This document shows positions 8,280 to 16,132 of a DNA stretch of 64,000 nucleotides, piece by piece (position 1 is the stretch's first letter; each line of letters opens with the position of its first letter). A model generated the notes under the pieces. The model did no database searches. It saw only the letters and a list, made by a program, of their open reading frames with translations, and had not been told where the DNA came from. A program made the translations under genes and the position numbers. The DNA is from Gilvimarinus algae (GTDB taxonomy: Bacteria > Pseudomonadota > Gammaproteobacteria > Pseudomonadales > Cellvibrionaceae): assembly GCF_030518215.1 (NCBI RefSeq), contig NZ_JAULRT010000060.1:248001-312000 (forward strand), in the 5' to 3' direction.

Positions 8280-9479
8280 TTACAAGCCGATATTCGGGTC
8301 GGTTTGTACCCGGAAGGTGGCGCCTTGCTCCACCGTGAACCCGTTTTTCAGCACAACTTCCCGGCCGGCGGTTGCAGTAGTATCGCCTTCGTAGATCAGT
8401 GCGCCATCGTAGGTCACGCTTACGCAGGCATTGTGCTCGTTAGTGCCGCTGTACAGTGAAGAGAGCGTCAAGCGGTATGAGGCGAAGTTGCAGTCATTCG
8501 CCGGTACGTCGTTCCAGCCGATATCCTGCAGCAACTCACCCGTGATTAAAAGCTTCTCAGAGCCTGTGGCGCTCGGTTCCATCAGCTCGTGATTGCCGTT
8601 ACTGTCCTCAATAGCGGTGTCCCAGTGGGAAACCGATGACCCCCCTTCCAGGGTCTCCGGCGCGTACATATGAGCGTGGCCGTCAGAAACACCACCCGTG
8701 AGCGGGCCAAGTGCCGCCATAACATTAGGGCCAACCCAGTGCAGATCGCTGGGGTCGGTTGCCGATGCCGCTCGCTCGGAGTCCGTCATATCGGGCCAGA
8801 GTTTGCCTGTGCTGTGGTCCAGCAGGAACTTCATGTAAATATCGTCCATTTCCCACAGCCTGGAGCCGCTGGCCTTGTCAACAAAGGTCAGGAAGCCAAT
8901 GCCGTGGCCGATTTCATGCAGCGCGGTGGCGAAAAAGCTGATGGTCCCTGAAGGAGCCTCGCCCAAGGCGTAATACCATGAGGTTTGAAAAAGGCAGCCA
9001 TCGCTTTCGTCAATTTGTTTATTAAACGTAGCGCCGATATCCGGGTAGTCCACATCCAGGTCTCGATTGGCAAGGCGGTTTGCCAGCGCTGAAGGGTACA
9101 CAGTGTTGGCAAACGCTGGAGAGCTGCCGCCCGCGCTGGGCACCCAATCGGCATAGGCCCAGTCTGGGCCTGCCGATCCTAATACCGCACCGCTGAAACT
9201 GCAGGAAAGATCATTCATTTCTGCAGCCACTTCAATAACGACGTTACTGTCGAGCCTGAGCTCCCAATACTCCAGTGCGCGCTCGAACGCCCAGCGCCGC
9301 TGCTCACCTAAAGTGGTTCCCGGATTACCATCGGCGGTAGAGGCGGCATGCGGAGCATCGTTGGAGTTAAACCCTTCAAGAGCGCCGTCGAGGTACACAG
9401 GGGAGAATACGGAATCAGCCATGGCGCTGCTGACGCAGAAGAGACAAGCCAGGGTCAGGATGAGGTGCGGACGGGTCAT
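8280..9479 (-). CDS. Secreted HExxH metalloprotease-like protein
   Basis: The 399-residue product starts with a clear signal peptide ending near 'SSAMADS'. 'ALHEIGHGIGF' at about 187-195 gives the zinc-binding HExxH. The further 'SHWD' and 'LMEP' motifs (around residues 290-310) recur in secreted zinc proteases with a HEIGHGxGF core. The C-terminal ~90 residues are beta-rich and end in 'LKNGFTVEQGATFRVQTDP', resembling a surface or coat-hanger-type beta module. The start ATG overlaps the stop of the upstream 158-aa gene as ATGA, so the pair is co-translated. The substrate is unknown. The third zinc ligand is not at the metzincin position, so a classical M10 assignment is not supported. Confidence 0.7.
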   Translation of the reverse strand: MTRPHLILTLACLFCVSSAMADSVFSPVYLDGALEGFNSNDAPHAASTADGNPGTTLGEQRRWAFERALEYWELRLDSNVVIEVAAEMNDLSCSFSGAVLGSAGPDWAYADWVPSAGGSSPAFANTVYPSALANRLANRDLDVDYPDIGATFNKQIDESDGCLFQTSWYYALGEAPSGTISFFATALHEIGHGIGFLTFVDKASGSRLWEMDDIYMKFLLDHSTGKLWPDMTDSERAASATDPSDLHWVGPNVMAALGPLTGGVSDGHAHMYAPETLEGGSSVSHWDTAIEDSNGNHELMEPSATGSEKLLITGELLQDIGWNDVPANDCNFASYRLTLSSLYSGTNEHNACVSVTYDGALIYEGDTTATAGREVVLKNGFTVEQGATFRVQTDPNIGL

Positions 9480-9952
9480 GGGGTCTTCGCCTCACTCTTA
9501 TCATCGCTGCTCTGTTCATGCAGGCGGCGGCTGATGTCTGGTCCATCGGGGCCCATAAACATCTCGTCACCGATTCGATGAATGCTTACTGTCCCGTCAC
9601 CGCTAATGGTCGCTGCGCTGCCCTGGCGGAATCGTCCCTGCAGATTAATGGCCGTCATGCCGTCCTGTCTGGTCTCAGGAATAATGTCCTCGTCGGAAGT
9701 GCTGAACTGGCGCATGGTTTGGTCGTTCAGCCGAAGGACTACACCCTCTGGAGGCTTTTCCTTTGACAGCTCACCCGTCTCGGGGTCGAGCCATGCGGTC
9801 CATCCCGCCTGGAGGGAGGCGGTCTCGGCTTCTGGCTGCTTATCGTTATCTGGGCCGGAGAGTAACAGAGGCGTGACCAGTAGGGCTGACAGCAAGGCAA
9901 TGGCGGCTAGGCCCCAGCCAAGCCGTTTGTTTGATAAGAACATCCGTTTCAC
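9476..9952 (-). CDS. Membrane-anchored post-PEP-CTERM-1-like protein
   Basis: A 158-residue protein with one N-terminal hydrophobic segment ('WGLAAIALLSALLVTPLLL'). The rest is predicted to lie outside the cytoplasm. The 'AWLDPETGELSKEKPPEG' segment resembles the short 'post-PEP-CTERM-1' motif (D-P-x-T-G-x-L). It is coupled by ATGA to the metalloprotease gene. That motif is commonly found beside secreted proteases and sorting-tail proteins, which fits the two sorting-tail-like proteins elsewhere in this window. The role is unknown. Confidence 0.55.
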   Translation of the reverse strand: MKRMFLSNKRLGWGLAAIALLSALLVTPLLLSGPDNDKQPEAETASLQAGWTAWLDPETGELSKEKPPEGVVLRLNDQTMRQFSTSDEDIIPETRQDGMTAINLQGRFRQGSAATISGDGTVSIHRIGDEMFMGPDGPDISRRLHEQSSDDKSEAKTP

Positions 9953-10100
9953 CAGTATCGCATTATTTTATCGGGGCAGAGGATGGGAGTTTAAGCGCCA
10001 CGCTGGTTGATTTCAAGATGTGCCTCAGGTGTTAACGGCACAAAAAGTGACTGCGACTTCGACGATGCTTGCGAGCGAATTAACCTTCAGTCGTTGATTG

Positions 10101-12389
10101 TTAGAATACAATAACCTTATCTTCCGGCAGCAAGCATATTTCATCATTGCAGGCCTGCAGCGGTAGACGGATCTGCGCTCTGTTCACGAGCTCTCTTGAT
10201 ATTTTTGAAACCTGGATAACGAACTCGCCCTCAAATAAGCCTAAAGGCTCGTCCTGAAAGCCCAGCCTGATCACTTGCTGTTCTGGGTATTGAACATCGA
10301 GTGGTGTGTCGGATTCAATGCTCGTCGGCTTCAGGTAGTCTTGCAGCGGGGTGTTGGAGTTTATGTGCCAGCCCTCTTTGAGGCTAAACTGAATTTCAAT
10401 AGCGGAACAGACTTGCGCTAGCCGCTTTTTACAAACAATGTGGAAGTGGCCGACGCCGTTTGCAAAATATCGAGTATTCCCTGCGCTTCCGGCCGCTTCG
10501 TTGTTTAGGTAAAGCAACGATGAAAACTGATTAATGGCTGACTCTGAAGCGCGGGTTTTAATAAAATTTACGTGCTCAGGGTCTGGTGTAAATGCTTTCG
10601 CATCGAAAGTTCGATTTTTGAGCGAGAGCTCGACCGCCTGAAGTGCGATTTTTGGGGAAATGAGCTCTCCGTCGGCCAAGCTGGAAGAGATGCTTGGTCC
10701 TGGCTCAGTGGTAGTTTGATGTTGAAAGGAAGAAAACTGAGTGGTGGCTGCTTGATAAAGCGCTTCTGCTCGATCCAGCCACTCTGGGTTTTGTGTGATG
10801 TCATAAAGCCCGATAAAGCCTCGGCTAAGATAGGCGTAGTCTTCGAGGCTGAAAAGCTCTTGGCTCCTGTCTGAAGTTCTAAACAATTTTCCTGTTTTTC
10901 GATCAAATCGGGATTGCCAGATGTCCCCTGCAACTTTTTCGGCGATAGTTAGATATTTGCGTTCATCAAATGCGTGTGATGCCATGGCCAGAGAGTAAAC
11001 CATTAACCCATTCCAGCTCGTGATGACTTTGTCGTCTCTGTGCAACTCTCCGCGATTATGTCGTTGTTTAGACAGTGTGCTCAACGCCTCTGTCATTGTC
11101 TCGCTGCGCAAGTGTGTGTCGGTCAAGATGCCAAGCTTACCGTCATAACCTTTATCGCCGGAAAAGGTGTAGGACGTGATGCCGGGAATGCTTAAGAAGT
11201 CCTCCAGGTCAGTCTCTGACCATAAATAAAATCCGCCCTCTTCACCGTTAAAGTCGGCGTCCAAGGCCGAGTAAAAACCATGGTCTGGCTGGTAGAGTCG
11301 CTCAATGGCAAAATCAAGCGTTTCCTGAGCAATGAGCCGGTAGTTGTCATTATAAAAAACCTGCCAGGCTTCCAGGTACACCTGAGCCATCAGTGCCTGG
11401 TTGTACAGCATTTTTTCGTAGTGGGGGATTATCCACTCTTTGTCCGTCGAGTATCGATGAAAGCCGCCGTCAACATGGTCCCGGATTCCGCCGTTCATCA
11501 TGTTATCAAGCTGTATCGACACGAGCTTTTTCAGATTGTGGTCTTCAGTTCTTCTTAATTCGTCGAGCAAGTAGAGCAACAGCGATTCCTGAGGGAATTT
11601 GACCTGCCCATTCAGTCCGCCAAATTCAACGTCCAATGCCGCGATAATTTTCTGCTTGGAAGTTTCTAAAAGCTCATTCGTGTCAATAGTGGCTTGGCCG
11701 TCATTTTTGCTTTCAGTAGTGGCGATCAAGCCAGAAAGCGTTTTAGCTGAGGCGATCAAAAAATCCGGATTCGTGTCCCAGGTGCCCGCCACCCGCTCTA
11801 GCAGGGTAATGAGTTTTGCTTTTGAAAGGTAGGAGTCTATAAATATGGGCAGGCCATCGCCATTGATAATGGCCGTAATCGGCCAGCCGGCGGAACCTGT
11901 TGCGGCTTCCAGCAAGGCGGCGTAGTGGCGATCGATCTGCGGCAATTCTTCTCTATCGACTTTTATGGCGACATATGTGCTATTGATTGCCTTGGCCACC
12001 TCTGCATCCGAAAAGCTTTCCTTGGCCATCGTATGGCACCAGTGGCAGGTGGAGTAGCCAATAGACAGGAAGATGAGTTTGTTGTCCGACCGTGCCTGCG
12101 CTAAATACTGATTGCGCCACGGTTTCCAATTGACGGGGTTTTTCGCGTGTTGGCGCAAGTAAGGGGAGGTGCTTTCCACCAGAGCGTTTAAGTGCCTTCC
12201 TTTTGCGTCGGAGAAGACTCCGTCTTCGTGCTTCTTTTGCGCGGACTTCAGCCATTCATCAAATTCAGGCTTTTCCCGTTCAGGTAAATTTGGCGGCTGA
12301 TAGAACTCTGTCTCAGCCTTCGGTGAAAGGCTGAGACAGATGAGAATGGCTGTTAATCCAGCGTATGTTATGGTTCTAATCTTGAGCAC
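10101..12389 (-). CDS. Exported DUF255 thioredoxin-like/AGE-fold protein with C-terminal DsbD-alpha-like domain
   Basis: A 762-residue protein. A signal peptide covers residues ~1-25. A DUF255 (YyaL/SSP411-type) thioredoxin-like domain follows, with 'SPYLRQHAKNPVNW' at ~75-88 and the active-site 'CHWC' at 115-118. The middle (~240-600) is the alpha/alpha-barrel AGE-like region typical of the family. The last ~110 residues read like a DsbD N-terminal domain, including 'LKEGWHINSN' and a Cys pair in 'ACNDEICLLPE' near the end. Most family members are cytoplasmic and lack this tail. The signal peptide and the DsbD-alpha-like end suggest a periplasmic thiol role. It follows the CRTAC1-type gene by 6 nt. 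Confidence 0.8.
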   Translation of the reverse strand: MLKIRTITYAGLTAILICLSLSPKAETEFYQPPNLPEREKPEFDEWLKSAQKKHEDGVFSDAKGRHLNALVESTSPYLRQHAKNPVNWKPWRNQYLAQARSDNKLIFLSIGYSTCHWCHTMAKESFSDAEVAKAINSTYVAIKVDREELPQIDRHYAALLEAATGSAGWPITAIINGDGLPIFIDSYLSKAKLITLLERVAGTWDTNPDFLIASAKTLSGLIATTESKNDGQATIDTNELLETSKQKIIAALDVEFGGLNGQVKFPQESLLLYLLDELRRTEDHNLKKLVSIQLDNMMNGGIRDHVDGGFHRYSTDKEWIIPHYEKMLYNQALMAQVYLEAWQVFYNDNYRLIAQETLDFAIERLYQPDHGFYSALDADFNGEEGGFYLWSETDLEDFLSIPGITSYTFSGDKGYDGKLGILTDTHLRSETMTEALSTLSKQRHNRGELHRDDKVITSWNGLMVYSLAMASHAFDERKYLTIAEKVAGDIWQSRFDRKTGKLFRTSDRSQELFSLEDYAYLSRGFIGLYDITQNPEWLDRAEALYQAATTQFSSFQHQTTTEPGPSISSSLADGELISPKIALQAVELSLKNRTFDAKAFTPDPEHVNFIKTRASESAINQFSSLLYLNNEAAGSAGNTRYFANGVGHFHIVCKKRLAQVCSAIEIQFSLKEGWHINSNTPLQDYLKPTSIESDTPLDVQYPEQQVIRLGFQDEPLGLFEGEFVIQVSKISRELVNRAQIRLPLQACNDEICLLPEDKVIVF

Positions 12390-12395
12390 ATTGAA

Positions 12396-15300
12396 TTACT
12401 GCTGTTCAACCACATGAGAGCGATTTAATGCCAACGTGTCCATAGATGTTTTTTCACCATTGGGCCAGGTGATTTCTATGGAGTTGATTTTCTGGTCGCC
12501 CAGGCCAATATGCTGCTCTTTCGGGTGTACAGACATATAGCCAATAGTGCTGTGGACTTCACGCCAAATTTTTTGCCCGCCGGAGGTGTGAAGGATAATC
12601 CGCGCACCAATGGCATCCCTTGAAACACCTTTGCTCGGGTTTCCGATAAGCTTGATCTTCACCCAGTTTGAACTGCTGCCTGAGGCATCCAGTTCGTTTT
12701 TGTAAAAGTAGGCCTTTTCATGGTAGTTGTTGAGGATGACGTCAAGGTCGCCATCATTGTCAAAGTCTAGGTATGCGGCGCTTCTCGAGTTGCCGACCAA
12801 GTCCATCCCGGACTCTTTGGAGCGATTGTTAAGCTTGCCGTTTTGGTTGACAAAAAATACGTTCGACTCTTTTGTCGCCACAGGCATATAGATTTTTTTC
12901 GCCTCATTGGAGTGAGGGTCGGTATAGTAGGGGTTCTCGCTACTGTAGATGTTAAACTCATTCATGCCGTTGGTGACATACAGGTCGTTGTCGCCATCGT
13001 TATCGAAGTCAAAAAAGTCTGCGTCCCATGACCAGCCAGTCGACGAATAGCCTCTGCCCACAGCATCGCTCAGCTCGTAAGAGAGCGTGTTGCCTAATTT
13101 GGATAGGAAGAGATCGTTGGCTTCTACCACTCTCATGTTCGCCAACTTCTCGGCATTGAACTTCATTGTGGTGTCTTCGTTGGGTAAGACATACTTTTCG
13201 TCTTTGTTCATGGTGACGATGTTTGAGATGTATATGTCAGGCTGCAAGTCCTGGTTCAGGTCCGCAATGCCAATGTTCATTGTGTAGGACGGTTTGTCAG
13301 TGCCCAATTCTTTTGAGATGTCTTTGAACTGGTTGTTGCCCATGTTCTTCAGGTAGGCGTTTACGCCAAAGTCATTGCCGACAATTAAGTCCTGTAGGCC
13401 GTCGCCATCAAGGTCTGTGTGCGCCGCGGCTTGTCCCCAGCCGGTGTTTGCCGTGCCGCTTCCCTCGGTAACGTTTTTAAACTTGAATCCGCCCATGTTT
13501 TTAAAGAGCTGGTTGGGGAGCCCGTTGTCGTTTCTTCTTTTAAGTGTGGGTAGCACACCTTTTGTATAGTGGCCGAAATAGGTGATGTAGATGTCCAGCA
13601 GCCCGTCATTGTCAAAATCGGCAGCCGTTGCGGGTCCGCCGACTAGGTTCTCTCCGCCTAAGTTAGCGATGTCGGTAACGTCTTCAAACTTTCCATCGCC
13701 CAAGTTCTTGTAGACCCGGTGTGCGTCCTCCACGTAGGTGATCACAATATCCTGTAGGCCGTCGTTGTCCAGGTCGGCGATAATGGGTTGGCGAGGCTCC
13801 CCAGGTGTGTTGTCGGGCTCGCGCTTCCACTCCAGGCCGGCGGCCTTGGTGATGTCGACAAATTTCTCGCCGTTTTGGTTCAGGTAGAGCTTGTTGCCCA
13901 AGCCCCCGAGAATCAGTATGTCGTCATAGCCATCGTTGTTGATGTCCTCGGCAGCAACGCCGCCCCCACCAAAGGCGGGGGGAATGGTAATCACGCCGAC
14001 GCCCTGGCCTTTATCCAGATAGCTGCGCAGCTGACGATTGAGCCAATCCGAAGTGCGGTGCATAAAGTCAATGCCGACCGCCGAAGAGGCATCGGTAAAG
14101 AATTGTGTGTCGGATGTGGGAGAGGAGTCGGCCCCAGAAGAGACAATGGTGTTTTCTTTGGTGTCGACATTTTTAATGGCCGCGTGACGATCCACTCTGT
14201 CCTGAATGGATTTTAGCCCGGCAATAAATACCTCGGACGAAATTCTCTCCTGATCCTTCGATTTTGCGATGTTGCCTGCCGTTCTTAGTGATAAAACGCC
14301 AAACTGAGCGATATTCTCTACAATAAGCTCCAGCGCGAAAGGGTCCGGCTGCAGCTTTGCGTTAAAATCTGGAGCGTTCAGCGCAAATTCCAGGTAACGC
14401 CAGTGCAGCCCGCTGTCGCGGAAGGAGTCCATATCGTAGGATTCGATGGCTACCTGGTCTTTGTGACCGAGCTTGGGGAAGAACAGCGCGTCTTCGTATT
14501 CATTGATTTGATGGGGGATAAACACATCCACCAACGATTGGACATCGCTTTCCCGGATGGTTGAGTGTCCTCTGGAAAGCGCAATTTTTTCGGATTCCAG
14601 GTAGAAATCTCGCGCAAACTGAACCAGGGTTTCAATGTAGAGGTTCTGGAAGTTCTTTGCTTCTTCGGGGTCCTTCGGCCAGCTGACCCGGGCAAAATAG
14701 ACCTGCAGGTTCCTGACGAACAGTTGCTCTGATATGTTGTTATACACTTCGTACGAAGCGACTTTTTGTTCGATGATTCGTTTGACCAGAGAAAGGTCGG
14801 CCGCTTGGGGCGCAGCGCTGCCGCTGGAGGCTTTGCTTGCTTGCACTAAGGCCTGATCTCCCAACAGCTCTGTCCAAACGGAGACCAGGTTGTCCACGGT
14901 AACTTCGTGGTCGTCATTTCTTCTGGCTTTTTCGTCGGCTATTTTTAAAACGGCCAAGCTGTGCAGGTCTAAAGCTTCTTTTAACTGGCTAATCACCTCC
15001 TGGTCGATGGGGAGCAGTGTGGAATCGGCGTCAAACAGCGACTCCTGCTGCACCGCCAATATAGCCCGCAAGGCATAGGCAATGGTCGAGTACTGCCGCT
15101 TATCCACTTTGTTGATATTGACTTGCTGACCCTCGGGATAGGTGACCTCCCAGTGGTCGTTCTTGCCGCGCTTGTAGGCAATAGAGCTGGCCAGTGCTTG
15201 GTTTAATGTTTCTAAAGTGACGGCACTCTGCCCATTTTCTCTCGCCTTCTCGCTGGCCAGCTCCCAAATAGACTGGGCAAACTGCTTTTGCAGCAGGTTT

Positions 15301-15521
15301 TTACTAAAACGCGCCTCGTTTGAGAGGGGCGTGCCGAACATAAAGTCTTCTAGCCTGGAGGCCGTGGCATAACATTTCGGGTCTCTCTCCTTCTCGAGGA
15401 GTTTGATCTGATTGACGATGTCCGCAATGGAGTCTTCAGGTTGCGAGCTTGTCTCGGCAAGGCTGTAGGCCGAACAGAGTAGGGCACAAGAGAAAATGGC
15501 TGTCTTGCTGATCGTCATCAT
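12396..15521 (-). CDS. Exported CRTAC1-type FG-GAP/ASPIC-UnbV protein with helical N-terminal repeats
   Basis: The start is placed at the ATG at 15521, because 'MMTISKTAIFSCALLCSAYSLAE' is a clean signal peptide. The open frame extends to 15728 without features. The ~1041-residue product has three parts. The first is an alpha-helical region (~30-460) with four related units at ~80, ~177, ~292 and ~393. The second is a string of FG-GAP/VCBS blades (for example 'DINNDGYDDILIL' and 'DLDNDGLQDIVIT'). The third is a C-terminal ASPIC/UnbV domain with 'GARIILHTSGG' and 'ITWPNGE'. It is the first gene of an operon with the DUF255 protein. It is probably periplasmic or surface-bound and calcium-binding; the function is unknown. 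Confidence 0.8.
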   Translation of the reverse strand: MMTISKTAIFSCALLCSAYSLAETSSQPEDSIADIVNQIKLLEKERDPKCYATASRLEDFMFGTPLSNEARFSKNLLQKQFAQSIWELASEKARENGQSAVTLETLNQALASSIAYKRGKNDHWEVTYPEGQQVNINKVDKRQYSTIAYALRAILAVQQESLFDADSTLLPIDQEVISQLKEALDLHSLAVLKIADEKARRNDDHEVTVDNLVSVWTELLGDQALVQASKASSGSAAPQAADLSLVKRIIEQKVASYEVYNNISEQLFVRNLQVYFARVSWPKDPEEAKNFQNLYIETLVQFARDFYLESEKIALSRGHSTIRESDVQSLVDVFIPHQINEYEDALFFPKLGHKDQVAIESYDMDSFRDSGLHWRYLEFALNAPDFNAKLQPDPFALELIVENIAQFGVLSLRTAGNIAKSKDQERISSEVFIAGLKSIQDRVDRHAAIKNVDTKENTIVSSGADSSPTSDTQFFTDASSAVGIDFMHRTSDWLNRQLRSYLDKGQGVGVITIPPAFGGGGVAAEDINNDGYDDILILGGLGNKLYLNQNGEKFVDITKAAGLEWKREPDNTPGEPRQPIIADLDNDGLQDIVITYVEDAHRVYKNLGDGKFEDVTDIANLGGENLVGGPATAADFDNDGLLDIYITYFGHYTKGVLPTLKRRNDNGLPNQLFKNMGGFKFKNVTEGSGTANTGWGQAAAHTDLDGDGLQDLIVGNDFGVNAYLKNMGNNQFKDISKELGTDKPSYTMNIGIADLNQDLQPDIYISNIVTMNKDEKYVLPNEDTTMKFNAEKLANMRVVEANDLFLSKLGNTLSYELSDAVGRGYSSTGWSWDADFFDFDNDGDNDLYVTNGMNEFNIYSSENPYYTDPHSNEAKKIYMPVATKESNVFFVNQNGKLNNRSKESGMDLVGNSRSAAYLDFDNDGDLDVILNNYHEKAYFYKNELDASGSSSNWVKIKLIGNPSKGVSRDAIGARIILHTSGGQKIWREVHSTIGYMSVHPKEQHIGLGDQKINSIEITWPNGEKTSMDTLALNRSHVVEQQ

Positions 15522-16132
15522 TGAGTGGGCCGCTCCAGGGTAGCCGGGGAGCCCAGACTTGCTGCTTGACCCCCATAAATTATGTTTGGTGTTGCTATTT
15601 TGTTTTGCCCGGGAGCGGAAAATAAGAGCTCCGGGTTTTGGTGTGCCAGGTATTATGAAGGATTCCCAAAGAGTAAAAAAGCCAAGAGGTGAGGCCTGAT
15701 TCTGGGGAAGGGGCTTTTGCCGTATCACCCGTTTGCGATTGCCCCACCCTATGGCACGCCGGATTTTGTGGTTTGAATGAACAGGCTGAGTTTTCGTGAC
15801 GGGCAGGGCGGCTGCCTGAATTTTAGTAACACGTTGAAAATCAATGAGTTTATTTACACTTCGCAGCCCAGGTGGTAACCGCCGGGGGTGGGTGCTGCGG
15901 TTAATAAATGCTCACTGTGACTCTTTTCACAAAGCCGTGCCGGTGGTACCCTAAGCACCAGCAGGTGGACCGGGAATTTCGCGCCACCCGATAAGTTGAA
16001 AAGGGACGCTAGGAGCTGTTGGAAGGCCTATTGTCGCTCGTAACCGGCCAGATGATTGGGTTTGATGGGGAATATCCAGTCTTGTGGTTTGCACTACTTC
16101 TAACGCTCAGCATAAGAATCAAGGCAGATAAT
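15522..16132. other. Divergent control region of the CRTAC1-type and DUF7933-repeat genes
   Basis: No supported gene lies here. The stretch holds a perfect CRP/Vfr-type palindrome at 15916-15931. It also holds a 7-bp inverted repeat, TAACCGC...GCGGTTA, at 15876-15903. In-frame extensions of both flanking genes reach into it but lack signal peptides. I see no riboswitch that I can name. Confidence 0.6.
15916..15931. promoter_or_regulatory. CRP/Vfr-type binding site
   Basis: The sequence is TGTGA-CTCTTT-TCACA, which matches the TGTGA-N6-TCACA consensus in all ten conserved positions. It lies 202 bp before the start of the 1502-aa repeat protein and about 395 bp before the divergent CRTAC1-type gene. 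The promoter it serves is not resolved. A weak -10 (TACCCT) lies at 15947-15952. Confidence 0.65.

Noticed and set aside
15841-16020. Possible c-di-GMP (GEMM) riboswitch because of 'CACAAAGCC' and 'CCTAA'
   Set aside because: The GNRA loop and the paired stems of the aptamer are missing, and part of the match is the CRP site.
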